Source of the DNA: Fomitopsis serialis
Lineage: Eukaryota > Basidiomycota > Agaricomycetes > Polyporales > Fomitopsidaceae
Direction of reading: 5' to 3'
Length of the DNA stretch: 17,526 nt
Assembly: GCF_022376445.1 (NCBI RefSeq)
Contig: NW_025955633.1
Coordinates: 1-17,526, forward strand
Shown: positions 1 through 10,267 of the stretch, one piece after another
Layout: every line of letters starts with the position of its first letter
Numbering within the stretch: the stretch's first letter is position 1
Program-made: the position numbers and the translations under genes
The notes under the pieces: model-generated
Database searches by the model: none
What the model saw: only the letters and a program-made list of their open reading frames with translations
Told to the model about the DNA's origin: nothing

Positions 1-3000
1 CTACACTGGCTCTCCGCAGAATCCGCGCTGCAGTATTGACAACTTTCCGCTCGGGCAGAAGACTGGGGACCTTCAAGCACTCAGGAAGGAGATCGATCTG
101 CCACTCGGTAACCCAAAAGGCAGTACGCATTGCCTTTCTGGTCAGCGCAGTACAGCCGTGCGACCCGCTCCTCTCATTCACTACCGCACGTAGTACCCAA
201 TCGGCCCGCAGTAGGCCTGTACCCGAGGTACCGAAGTGTTCCTGTACGGGAACAGTCTGGGTCTGAGTGCTGACAATGAGCACCGATCAGCAATCTGACT
301 GGTACTTACTGCCGCTGTACGGGTAGGGCATGCGATTCCTCCCACTTTGAAACCACGCAGCCAAGGCCAGCATCGGATCCCCCTATCATCCGAACGTCAC
401 CGTCGTCAACGAAGACTACACAGCTATGGCCTAAGCTTCGCGGGCAGAAGTGCGTACTGGCTACTCTGCATTAGTGCTCAGAGTTAGCGCTCATGATCGA
501 ACCAGGGATCACGCTCACGATCTCCGACTTAGGTCCACCGCTGCTATCTCATCGAATCACCTGTGCGGAGATGTTTTCAAGGCGTTGTCATCGCGCTAGG
601 TCGAAATAGCAAGTAGTGTACCAGTACCAGAGCCAGGGACCCCGAAAAGTAGCATTGGGCGTGGCTTGAATCCCACGTGTATTGCGAATGTCTGCTGCTC
701 CACTCCGGAGAGAAGCGCGACACAGATGCGGCCACGATCCGCCTGGAGGGCGATGTCCAATACAGCGGCTTATAACATTGGTACATGCACGCCAAAGGCC
801 TGCGGATGTTGAATACTGAATGCGTATTGACGTGCTGAGAGCAGGTGCAGTGGACCCGACGTTCACGGTGACAACCACGCAGGAGGAAGACCAAGTAGGT
901 AACGAGAGTGGCACCTGCGATTAGGCTGTGAGAACGGTATGTACCGATCGCTCGGTGCAGAGTCCCGATCAGAGCCTGACATACTGCGACTCCAGATGCG
1001 ACTCCAAACTGCAGAGGTTGGCCGCTATCGTAACATGCGCGAACACCATGTGAAGGCCACGCAGTACGATGCCGGTCGAAATGGTCATCGTGTGCGCATG
1101 GACATGTGTCTGGAGACAGAACATGCGTCTCGCGACCTGTAGATACCTTGTTAGTCACGATCGGACCATGAATAGCAAGGGCGCTGCCGCAGCGCCCATA
1201 TGCCGAATTAACAAGCTTCGCTCCGTTCGAAAGAACGTTACCTGTGCAATCGGCGTCGCCCATGAAGCTGCTGTAGAATGTGATACGCTGTCTCCGCCGA
1301 AGCATCGGCAGAGGTACGTTACAAAGAGCATAGGACGATGTATCAGCGCAGGCGCTTGCTCCTGGTGAATCTCAATACTTAGATCTTCGCCAAAAAGGAG
1401 AGTGAAGTTAGATTCCGGCATGCGATTGGTGGAGACCCGAGACCTAGGTCTCTGCCCGATTTGGCCACTGTTTGTGAACGGCCTCCTTGTCCAGGCTCTC
1501 GTGAGCACCAGTCCCGGTCCCTAGGTACTGGCAGTTGTCTAGACCGTGAGTGTCTAGATCAATCGAGAGCGTTTACAGGCAAGTCAGCTGGAGTTGCGAA
1601 GTCAGTACGGTGGACTGTGGTCGCCGCTGACCTCGGATCATGGTCTGGGGCGAGCACCCGGAGGCTAGGAAGATAACGTCTCGACTTTGCTGTGTTTTCC
1701 GTATCCGCAAGTGCGAACTCACGTTCTGGCACCCCATTTTGCTTCGGGACGTGATGCCGGCATGGCTCGGCAGCATGATGAAGCCACACTTCTGTAGTCA
1801 CAGTCAAGAACTGACGGATGGCACGGTGGTGACATCTGCTGACCTGTGGTCTGTGCAGCGGCCCAGCAGGCACATAGGCGCTCCCCGGCTGAGGAGCCGA
1901 ACGAATCTCAAACGCGGAGGATAGTCCTAATATTCGTCACCAATGAACTTAAAAGATCTAAGCCTCTGTCAGTGCACTAGGAAGATGTAGTAAGCGGTGT
2001 AATTTGGACGAACCTTATTCCAGCTCCACAGCCTTGCAGCAGTCGACCGCGACGCCGAGAGACACATGAGGACCATGCGCTTCGTTAGCACAGACCAGGT
2101 GCTTGCGAAGCAGCCCCGAGTATGAATTCGGTCTGACAGAGTACTTACCACTGACAAGCATTCGAAGCCCAGGTATCGGAGAGTTCCAGCAGGCCCGGGG
2201 CGCTTCCGACATTCAGGTAACCGGGTTGACAGCCTCACATCGGTGTGCCTCGCGATCTACGCCCATTGTACCGTGGCACATCCCCGTGTGTACTGAACTG
2301 CTTCCAAGCTCTTCTGCAGAATATGATCGGCGACTGCCTGCAGCTTATGCCATTAGCGCGGGCATCACGCACAAAAATTGATAAAAATGATAGTCGATAA
2401 CGGTGGAGCCTTTGTTTTGAAAGACTATGCCGCTACGCAGTGACTCATCCCCGGGTAGAAGGTACGGCGTATCTCGTCAAGTGGCTCCATGATATTGGTA
2501 GACGGGCACATCAGCGACTGTATGGCACTCTTCAGGAGAACGAGCTTGATCGATGCAGCTTCCGCCGGTCGATGGGCACGGCGGCGCGGGATAAGGTAAA
2601 GTACTCAGCCGCACAGGAGCCTCGGGTCAAAGGGCGACAAACCTACTCACGAGGTTCGGCGCAGAAGAGGGACACAGGCGTAGGTGCCGCGGCGCAGAGG
2701 CCAAGGTTGCAGGGCGACAGCGGAGAACCATCGGCTCGGAGTTGTGCCCTGGTGATGGACATTGCATGGAAGCGCAATCACAGGCGCACGGTCCACAGAG
2801 GGCAACTCATACGCAGCGCTCCCGCGTCGCGACGTCAGCGGCTCACACGCCAAACCGCACAAGCATGAGCCACGTACCGCAGACCTGCTCCCAGAAGTCG
2901 GGCCCGGAATCGACTTGGGCGCATTCCTTACGCCTTTTCCAAGACGGCAGAAGGTCCGACCCGCTGTGAGAGAATTACTGAGCAAGTCGACGTCGCCGTG

Positions 3001-3989
3001 GAGTTTATCGGGGCACACCGACAAAGTTGGCTTGAGTAACGGCTCCTCCAGAGGTATTTCGTACGTTTTGAGAATTCACAGGCGCATCTCGCCCTTACCG
3101 TTCACAGCGGACTGGTCCAGACCATGTCCCCGATACGGATGCCTTCTGGTTGCTGATCATGATTTCGGACCTTGTTCGTCCTCGTCGTGGCGCATCTGTG
3201 CGGTGCCGTGTCACATTGATTCAGAAATGCTGGAGGCGGATTTCCGACATGCATCTCTGCAGTGCCACGTCTGGAATAGATGCCAGACTTCAGCTGTGCA
3301 AGATTTGAACTCTGTGTGTCTCACCGAATGCAATACATACGGAGCCCCGTGGCCGTGCACAAGCGTGCGGGCCAGGAGCGCTACATGTCATCCCCAGCCA
3401 CACAGTGCATTGACGGTCTTCTCTGCCATCCTGCGGCTATGACATCCGCCGGTTCGCCCTCATCTCTCGGCGAGAGTACACCGGATGAGGGAGGGCGTAT
3501 AGCCCTCGGAGGAGAGTTCGGCATACCTACCTCAGACTCTGTACACATGTTGACAGCTCAGGCCCAGGGTCGTAGTCCGAGTCTGATGAATCCCGTCATG
3601 ATCAGCGGCCACCGACCGACCGCCAATGTCATCGACGTTCTCTTGTAAATCCTGGAGTTGAGCCCGACAGCAAATCGGACACCCTCAGTCGGGGACACGA
3701 TTCGGAAGAAGTACGTCATGTCCCTGCACGGGCCTGTAAATTCAGTGCATGGTGTAATGCTCGCCGCACCTGCCGGAACAGCTGCGTGTCACCGCCATGA
3801 TTGAGTAAGCCCTGCCGTGGTTGTCGCTGCGAATGCGAATTTGGAATGGGGCCGCAACGAGCACCGTCTTCCGCGATCGATTCGGTACGCCTGGCACCCA
3901 TTGGAGGGACCTCGGGTGCATTCCCAGAACCACAGAATTGGCAACATTCACTTGACCGATATCGTGGCCGCCGGGGGACGAGACCAGCA
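1..3989. other. No recognisable gene; unassigned open frames only
   Basis: I find no domain, catalytic motif, RNA gene or intact mobile element here. Several frames are free of stops over long distances. The main ones are a minus-strand ATG frame at 577-1305 (242 codons), a plus-strand frame open from position 2 to 190 that enters from outside the window, and a plus-strand ATG frame at 3280-3648 (122 codons, Gly/Ser/Pro-rich). They overlap other open frames, show no bias I can trust, and give Cys/His/Arg/Ser-rich translations typical of chance frames in DNA of about 55% GC. Real small exons could still be hidden, since exons in the metacaspase gene of this window are as short as 21 bases. Confidence 0.5.
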
Positions 3990-4107
3990 GCGAACTGTGT
4001 GCGTGTGTGGCGAAACTTGTGTGTCGCGAAAGCGCGTGTGGCGAACTGAGTGCGTGTGGCGATCGGTAGTGCGAGTGGCGTTGGCGATCCTGCGTGGCGA
4101 GCGCGAG
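3990..4107. repeat. Degenerate minisatellite, GCGAA-(N)-GTGCGTGTG unit
   Basis: About eight imperfect tandem units each begin with GCGA or GCGT and end in a GTGYGTGTG-like tail. Unit starts can be placed at 3990, 4010, 4026, 4041, 4059, 4078, 4084 and 4097. Unit length drifts from about 20 to 6 bases, so the array is old. The best pair, at 3990 and 4041, shares GCGAACTG followed by a GTGCGTGTG tail. The array lies inside overlapping open frames on both strands, neither of which I believe is a gene. Confidence 0.65.
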
Positions 4108-4770
4108 GCTGCCGTAAAGATTCAAGAGACCCGGCCCTGCATTCGGAAGAACACAGCCGAGAGAATGAAGAAATTAAGACATGCTTCGTCGAAGACATTG
4201 GGTGCGTTCAACGCCACTGGGTGCCATGGTATCAACGGAATTCAGAGGGCTGAAACTTCTGAGGAGATCGTGTGAGCTACTTGGTACTAGTAGTCACTCA
4301 CTGCGCAGCCAGCATGTGAGACGGTGATGTTGTAGCCAGAGGGCGTGCTCACTGTAAGTTCCTAGAGGTTGCTGCAGCCTGAGGGTGACGCCACAAGTGC
4401 ATTCAAACCCGAAGTGTACCACAGTTACGTAAGCTACGCCCCCTTGGAACCTTAGCCCGGCGTCAATCCTTACGCTCACGACCTTCAAGAGACTTGTATG
4501 TAGGCTCACTTGGGACACATGTTACAATTCTTTATGAGATTGTTTGAACCTAAGGGGCGATGTACGAAGTAGTATTACATGGTATCCTCATAGTATGATG
4601 TACAGTAACATAAGCAATTGAAGTTAGCAATAAGTACAGTACGATGACAGTAGGTAATGTCGTGCAAACTGTCACGGTCAACGTGCGAGCCGCCTATCGA
4701 CTCGGTGTAGAATGTCTGTGCCGCAGGAGCGGATATGGGTATACTAGGAGCAAGGATAAGGACCCATCAG
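4108..4770. other. Intergenic 3' flank of the minus-strand DUF6699 gene
   Basis: No gene is seen. From about 4520 to 4660 the sequence becomes AT-richer and contains repeated short AGTACAGTA/ACAGTA-like words. This is the region in which the minus-strand gene ending at 4771 should terminate. I see no canonical AATAAA signal on the minus strand. Confidence 0.4.
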
Positions 4771-5592
4771 TCATGACTCGCGTTTGCCGACCAGCAACTC
4801 GAGCCTCGGTAGCTCAGACTTCCCTAGTACCCGAGCCGGACCCGCCGACGCGAGTCCAAAAAAGACCGTGCGCCCGCCCAGGAAGTCGATCCTCCGCATC
4901 CTCCTCATGGCGTCCCCGTTCGTCCTGTGCCGCCAGGTCGCCAACGCTGCGTTCCAGACGTCAGTCTGCGTCGCGGCGCTCTGCATTTCTTGGGGCGTGA
5001 TGGTCTCGCCGAGGTGGGCATGTACGGCCTGGAGGACGTCGCGCACCGTCACGAAGGGGGGTGCGGTGGGGAGGGGACTCCGGTCCACGCGTATGGTGTA
5101 GGGATACGGCGCGCCGGCGATGGTGATGATGAGGGAAGGGGTGGGAGTGGACAGGGCTGGGTCGCCCAGACAGACGGAGGACGCGATGTGCGTCTTGAGG
5201 GATCGGTCGTACGACTGGAGCCCGTCGCAAGCCATGTCCCACTTCAGTCGTATCCTGTCCCCCTTGGGCGCCCGCGAGAGGAGCGGGGCGACGTCGAGGG
5301 ATGCGAGGCGCGTGTTCTTCGCCGGGGGTGACATGCTGGCGACGCCCGCGCAGTCCTCGAGCTCCTTGGCTTGGTTTCTGGGGGAGACGGCGGGCAGCGG
5401 TATGATACGCCCGCCATAGTATGTCGGCGGCGGTGAGGGTGAGTGTGGGATGTGTGAACCTATGCCGGTCGCGGACACGCGCGATGACGACTGTAGGCCG
5501 CAGGGAGATTGGGGTGGGCTCGGAGCCCATGCGACGTGCTTGACAGGCTTTGAGTCCTGTGCACGGGGGGATTGCTTGTGTGCGATGCCCAT
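4771..5592 (-). CDS. DUF6699-domain protein (copy 1)
   Basis: Intronless frame of 273 codons. The function is unknown; the family is common in mushroom-forming fungi. Residues 1-110 are Pro/Ser-rich and probably disordered, with KHVAW at 18-22 followed by APSPPQSP. The domain runs from about 117 to 267: WDM at 118-120, then a strand YPYTIRV near 163-169, a helix VTVRDVLQAVHAHL at 181-194, and a closing block RRIDFLGGRTVFFGL at 233-247. This order of a W-D start, a strand, a V-x-DVL helix and R-x-DFL...F-x-GL matches the family as I know it. I chose the ATG at 5592 because the frame upstream has only a TTG (5646), and because a TATA box lies 125 bases upstream. Third positions are strongly GC-rich, which creates long shadow frames on both strands. 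There is no signal peptide or membrane segment. The domain assignment is from pattern recognition, not a search. Confidence 0.85.
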   Translation of the reverse strand: MGIAHKQSPRAQDSKPVKHVAWAPSPPQSPCGLQSSSRVSATGIGSHIPHSPSPPPTYYGGRIIPLPAVSPRNQAKELEDCAGVASMSPPAKNTRLASLDVAPLLSRAPKGDRIRLKWDMACDGLQSYDRSLKTHIASSVCLGDPALSTPTPSLIITIAGAPYPYTIRVDRSPLPTAPPFVTVRDVLQAVHAHLGETITPQEMQSAATQTDVWNAALATWRHRTNGDAMRRMRRIDFLGGRTVFFGLASAGPARVLGKSELPRLELLVGKRES

Positions 5593-5716
5593 GATGTTGT
5601 GAAGACACCACCCGACGTGCAAGAGGTCGGTGTGAGTGGGAGGCAATGGACTCGGGGAGGCGGTGACGGTTTCGAGGAGTGTGGTGTTCTGAGGACAGCA
5701 TGGCGGTGAGGCTCAC

Positions 5717-5722
5717 TTTATA
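5717..5722 (-). promoter_or_regulatory. TATA box of DUF6699 copy 1
   Basis: TATAAA on the minus strand within CTATAAAG, 125 bases before the chosen ATG at 5592. A start of transcription 25-35 bases further on would leave a 5' leader of about 90-100 bases. An ATG at 5702 is out of frame and probably too close to the TATA box to be transcribed. Confidence 0.5.
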
Positions 5723-6738
5723 GAGGTTGGAGAGGTATGAGGTATGAGCATGTCTGCCCAATTGAACCCGGTACGGACGTAAGGTTTTCGAACAGAGGCA
5801 TCGCCGCGAGCCACAGAGGCGGTCCGCTTCGAGCCGTGGAGTGACGCCGTGCTGCCGATTGAGACGCAGGACTGCCTGCGCAGGCAGGAAGTGTGGCCCA
5901 TGGATGATGGTCAGGGTCCTGGCGATGCAGGAAGGTCGGCCAAGGATTATCCTGCCATCTACGACACGCCAGCCGTTAAGGTTTGCCAGCGGCTAGATCA
6001 TGCTCGCGATGGCCCACCGGATTGCGACGGGACGGGATGCGAACGTACTGCCAGCCAGTGCGGAGGCTATGGACAGATCCTAGGAACAGAGCGCTTATCG
6101 TCGCGTGTATAACGCGGGTTCCTTCCCAACGCGGCTGTCTTCGAGAGCAGATTATCGCAATCATCCAGGGAGGAAGGCGGACAGACACTGTACCCAGCAG
6201 GGTGTGATGACCGGTTGTCGAGATGCGTTCAAGAGGCTCCGGCACGCATGAACGGATCGAAGTGCGCTACTCACCGATCCGTCGCCATGCACTGTAAGGC
6301 AGGAACTTACCTCACAGGGGGAGGCTAATAGAGCCGTTGAGACGCGTCGTCGTGCACTTCGGCTATGCAGAAGACAACACAGTCGCTGCAACTGCCCGCC
6401 CCAGTCGACGCGCGCCTTGCCTTCCCGGGGGCTACATTCAATGAGCAATATTTCCCAGGTTTCTGGGAGTAATCCCATGCCCAATGTGATGCGCCGTCGG
6501 TGCAGGTCCGTATTCAGTACCGCACAACGCCTTCTCCCGCACGATCGGGTGGCGAGCAGGCGCAGTGGCGTTCGAAGCCAGTCAGCCATCGCCACTCCGT
6601 GCCTGCATTCCCCGAACGAAAGCCAAAGGGTCCGCTTACGTTCGGCCCTCCATCGATTCGTCGCCCGCAGTGCAAGTATACCATGCCCGCCCCATCCCCC
6701 ACGAGCTGCCTCGTGTTGCAGCGAGAACACAAGAGACA
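5723..6738. other. Intergenic; no supported gene
   Basis: The stretch contains the upstream flank of DUF6699 copy 1, a perfect 16-base palindrome at 5872-5887 (CTGCCTGCGCAGGCAG), and a plus-strand ATG frame at 5900-6112. That frame has 70 codons, is rich in Asp and Gly, and matches nothing I recognise. A minus-strand frame runs through most of 6161-6931 without a stop but starts at GTG and translates to Arg/Ser/Cys/Leu-rich sequence. I do not call either as a gene. Confidence 0.4.
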
Positions 6739-7207
6739 TCACTGCGAAACGGTCAAGGTCAGGATATGAACGGGCGACTGATCTTCCTCCGGTGCAGCGT
6801 GGGCTCGGCCGCAATCTCCTGCGATCAGCTCCAGCATGTGAATGAAATACGACATGCCTCTGCACACGGGCCGAACGCGGTCCCGCGCTTATTCGCGGGG
6901 GGCCACACGCAGAGCCCGAAGTAGAGGGCACTCACTCCACCACGGGACCCGTGATGTGTGTGCACCTTCCGCCACCAGCTCGAGACACGCGCATCAGGCC
7001 CGCCGTCAGGGTGGGCAAGAAGAGACGGATCATGCGAACGACACAGATGCGATACCGGGGGGACGGTGGAGCGCCCGTGCTCAACGCGCCTCCAGTGGTC
7101 GCGGGACGGATCCCTGCTCCAATGTCCTCTGTAGCATCATCCCGCCCCGGAGAGAACGGCAGACCCTGAGGATCGCGGAGAGAAAAGACCTCGTTGAATG
7201 CGGCCAT
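6739..7207 (-). CDS. Hypothetical protein, candidate two-exon gene
   Basis: I do not recognise this protein. The model joins 7207-6936 and 6859-6739, separated by a 76-base intron with a perfect GTGAGT donor and a TGTGCAG acceptor, giving 130 residues. Exon 1 starts MAAFNEVFSLRDPQG and contains a basic-hydrophobic stretch around residues 50-70 (ICVVRMIRLFLPTLTAGL), possibly a membrane or amphipathic segment. Exon 2 begins GMSYFIHMLELIAGDCG and ends LTLTVSQ. Evidence for a gene is the phase-consistent junction and the balanced composition of exon 2, whose frame lies hidden inside a longer chance frame. Against it, no TATA box is visible, the ATG is directly preceded by CAG (so it could be an internal exon), and no domain is known. 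Confidence 0.3.
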
Positions 7208-10199
7208 CTGACAAATGGTGGCAAGGGTGATTGATGAGCCCCACACGATGCCAAAGAATAACCGTCACCTGCAGTTGCAGTTGCATCCCATCTGCGCCCG
7301 TATCACCAATACCAGAATCGGGGGCGTCGGGTTCCCCATCTTTGTTGATGATATGGCAGGCGCGGTGCCTACAGCCCGAAGCTCGGTGAGACGCTAAAAT
7401 CACCGTGGGTAGCACAATGCATGCCTGTGAAGTATAACATCGCCAATCCGCGGACAGAGGAACATACCAAGAGGAATTCTACGCATTTGGCACAGAGCCG
7501 GACTCGGTTCTGACTTCCGTAATGACTTCAAAGAAATGACACAGGCTATCACTCACCTCTAGAGAGTCCAGGCCTCGCAGCGATGCTTACTGCGCCGTGG
7601 TAACTCCGTCAGATAGCATAAGGTTCATGCTCGTGCGCTGCAGTGATAGATGGGCCACACATGCAGTCTATTCTTGTAGAGATGGCCGGTTGAGCGATGT
7701 CAATGAATGCTTTCTGAGCAATGAACTTACGCGGACGAAGTGAATTGATTTGTGTGCTTTGTCGTGCGCGAAGATCGCTCCTTCGGGACCTGCTTGTATG
7801 TTGATGCGTCTGAACCACAGAGCGACATGAGACGCCCGCCAGTTAAGGTGCCGCCTGTGCAATTATTTGCATTTTAGAAGACTTGAGTTCGATGGTGAGA
7901 TTATGAGAATTGGGACGACTCCATACAATTGTGTTGCTGACGGAGAGATGGTCAGTAGAGCACACGGTACAACGACAAGCATCAAGAACTTGTCCGACAG
8001 TGGTGACATTGACAACGCTGATACCAACGCATAGAGACCCAGCCGACTCCCAAACCCAGTGACGGAGGCGTACCGTTGTCACGAAAAATCACTGGTACAA
8101 TCAGAGCAGATATCAGCAGAACGAAACGCAACACCTGAGACTAAAAGCTGGTCGTCTGCATCACTGAAGACTGTGTTGTATGTATTATGCTCTGTCAGTG
8201 CCACATAGAACGACAGAACCGACGTATCCCATCAAGAGTAGGACTCCATCAGACCGTAGGCGGCCTGTGATAGCTCAATCTTCGTGGCGTCAGCTCTGCC
8301 CCGAGTAAAGCGAACAACGCATCTCGGTTTAGGTCCTGAAGACATCATCAATGCCCGAGCATCGTTGCCAAACCTCGCCGAAAGCCGAACAGCAGTGATG
8401 TGTCACTTCGAGCTGACTTCGTAGTTCCTCGCAGCGTGCGGCCACGAGGCATGCGCAGGATGCCACGTCAGATGGAGCGAGCGGCGCAGCCTTCAGAACG
8501 GTGGATGACAGACGACGGTCTGATACGCTGACCATAGCGCAGGTCAGATGCGCAACTTGCGAACCCAGATGCGACGGGACATCGCGAAGGCGCAGCGACC
8601 CGCGACCGTCCAGCGGGTAACCTTGTCAGCACGCAAGGCTCGCGGAGATTGCAGGGAAACCGTCAGCGAACGACCGATCAGCACGTAACGGTGGCGGGCC
8701 GCCTCCATGCACTGTCCGTGCACACTGATCTGTACCGCACACGCCGTCGGGCATAGAGCGGTAAAGACCTGCGCGGCGCAGCCGACGCGAGACATGGAGG
8801 CTCTTGCCATGTAAGGATAACTGTTAACCAGATCCGGAAAGGTGAGTCCCATCGAGACTCGTCGGACGCATGAGTTGTGGCGAAGTGGGCGGAGCGCTCG
8901 GAGGCCGATATGGCGACAGGCATCGAGCATTGCCGCCCGGGCACGCTGCTGAATGAGAGTAAGTACGTCGCAACGCGTGCGAAGGAAGTCTGCGTCATAG
9001 CGTCATTTCGGAAGCAGCCGCTACAAGAAGAGAGAGAGAGAGCGACGTTGGCGTTTAGCCGTGGCACGAGTCGGTGAGATTGAACCATGTATAATTGCGA
9101 CCGCGGTCGTCAATCCGTCTACTGAGCGTCAGCCAACGTACGGGATTCCCTCGGGGGCATGGAGTTCGTGTCAACCACGTTGAGGATCTGAACCACCTAC
9201 CGCTGAGGCACTGCGCGACAGTCGGCTGCGCACTCCGTTGGCCGCGACGGATACATAGCAATGACAGCGCTACGTGCACCTTGCCTCTTCTGAGCCACAA
9301 CGGGCTATACCGCAGCGTGATCAGCACCACCGGTGTCGGGGGACACGGCGTAACGACCTGCAGGTTCTGAAACGATTGACGTTCAGATGCCAGACGTGAC
9401 GTGGACCGGCGACGAGAACAACGTACGCTCACTTCCACGTTGCTCGGTGTCATTCATACTTTGGTGACATCAAACAATTGTTTCGGGTTGCCCCAAATCC
9501 AATCGTTCGCCAGTGAGATGAGCTGCGCTGCCAATGTCGTGAGAGCGGCCCAGAAGGTCTTTGCGACATGTTTTGACCTACTACATAGGACGATACCAAG
9601 CTTGAACGGGTCATGGAGATGACCACGCCTGTCACAATAGCGTTAGTTACTGTGCAGGGAACCCAGTCGTCTGTATCCCGAATGTAGTGAGTGGGACCGC
9701 GGCTGCAGATGAACAGACGCAGGAGCAATCTATCACTATTCGGTGAGACGACCTTCGTGTCAGTGCACCACCGGCGTCGACGACGATAAGACTTCGTACC
9801 ACTTCAGTCCAGACCCAAACCCCCCGCAGCAAAAGGGCTTGCCACTCCGGTGAACGGAATCAAATGCGGTTATGGGCGGCGTGCGGGAGCTGTGCGCACT
9901 GCTTAGATAATACTGAATAGCGACCCAAATTGGGCGAGACTGCCAGCCTGGCGCCAGAGCACTTTTTTCCCTCCTCTCCCCGCCAGATCTCGCTCTGCAA
10001 GGCAACTCGCACCCGGAGGAGTGCAGGATCTGGCGTAAATATGGCATGTTATGCGTAGAAGGCAAGTGGTGCAACTCGGGGTTTGACAGTGCTTGACTCA
10101 CGTCAGGGGGATGTGTTGCTGTGCCAGTCATAAATCATTCCTCTCCCGACAACCATACACAGCTCGACAACACTCCCTCATCTCCCCTGTTACCATCCT
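7208..10199. other. Unresolved 3 kb; possible exon fragments, no gene called
   Basis: No domain is recognised. Between 7600 and 8080 the minus strand has several adjacent open pieces with protein-like composition, around GISVVNVTTVGQVLDAC and PEGAIFAHDKAHKSIHFVR. A GTAAGT donor lies just after the second piece (near 7730). I could not find a unique phase-consistent join, because two frames fit almost equally well. At 8270-8430 a plus-strand piece (GPEDIINARASLPNLAESRT) overlaps a minus-strand ATG-less frame. A minus-strand ATG frame at 9760-10131 (123 codons) would be divergent from DUF6699 copy 2. A pyrimidine tract ending in CCGCCAG at about 9961-9986 could be a splice acceptor or promoter element. 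Confidence 0.35.
9029..9042. repeat. (AG)7 microsatellite
   Basis: Seven perfect AG dinucleotides in a row, preceded by CTACAAGA and followed by CGACG. Nothing else is repeated nearby. Confidence 0.85.
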
Positions 10200-10206
10200 T
10201 ATATAA
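10200..10206 (+). promoter_or_regulatory. TATA box of DUF6699 copy 2
   Basis: TATATAA, preceded by a C/T-rich stretch (about 10140-10199), 62 bases before the ATG at 10268. A start site 25-35 bases downstream would fall after the other in-frame ATG at 10223, which is the reason for preferring 10268 as the translation start. Confidence 0.55.
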
Positions 10207-10267
10207 CCATGTCTGCCTAGCCATGACCCCTCTAAACTATCCCAGCCCTCTGAACCCCGACCTCATC

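Noticed and set aside
2..190. Left-edge plus-strand frame with natural composition (SIDNFPLGQKTGDLQALRKE)
   Set aside because: Sixty-three open codons are common by chance. A 57-base in-frame intron (158-214) would extend it, but I could not continue the model beyond about 290.
577..1305. Minus-strand ATG frame of 242 codons
   Set aside because: It is long but Cys/His/Arg/Ser-rich and Lys/Glu-poor, has no domain or promoter, and overlaps other open frames. It looks like a chance frame, although its length is somewhat unusual.
1439..1452. 14-base palindrome GAGACCTAGGTCTC
   Set aside because: About one 14-base palindrome is expected by chance in a window of this length, and nothing nearby gives it a role.
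2440..2868. AYLVKW in a plus-strand frame, reminiscent of a retroelement chromodomain
   Set aside because: Only the short YLVKW string fits. The aromatic cage and the rest of the domain are absent, the frame starts at GTG, and no integrase or reverse transcriptase motif is nearby.
4961..5761. 266-codon minus-strand frame overlapping DUF6699 copy 1
   Set aside because: It is a shadow of the GC3-rich gene: Arg/His/Pro-rich in the other frame, while the DUF6699 landmarks lie only in the 4771-5592 frame.
6161..6931. Minus-strand frame of 256 codons
   Set aside because: It starts at GTG, not ATG. It is Arg/Ser/Cys-rich, and its first part is better explained as an intron and a different-frame exon of the 6739-7207 model.
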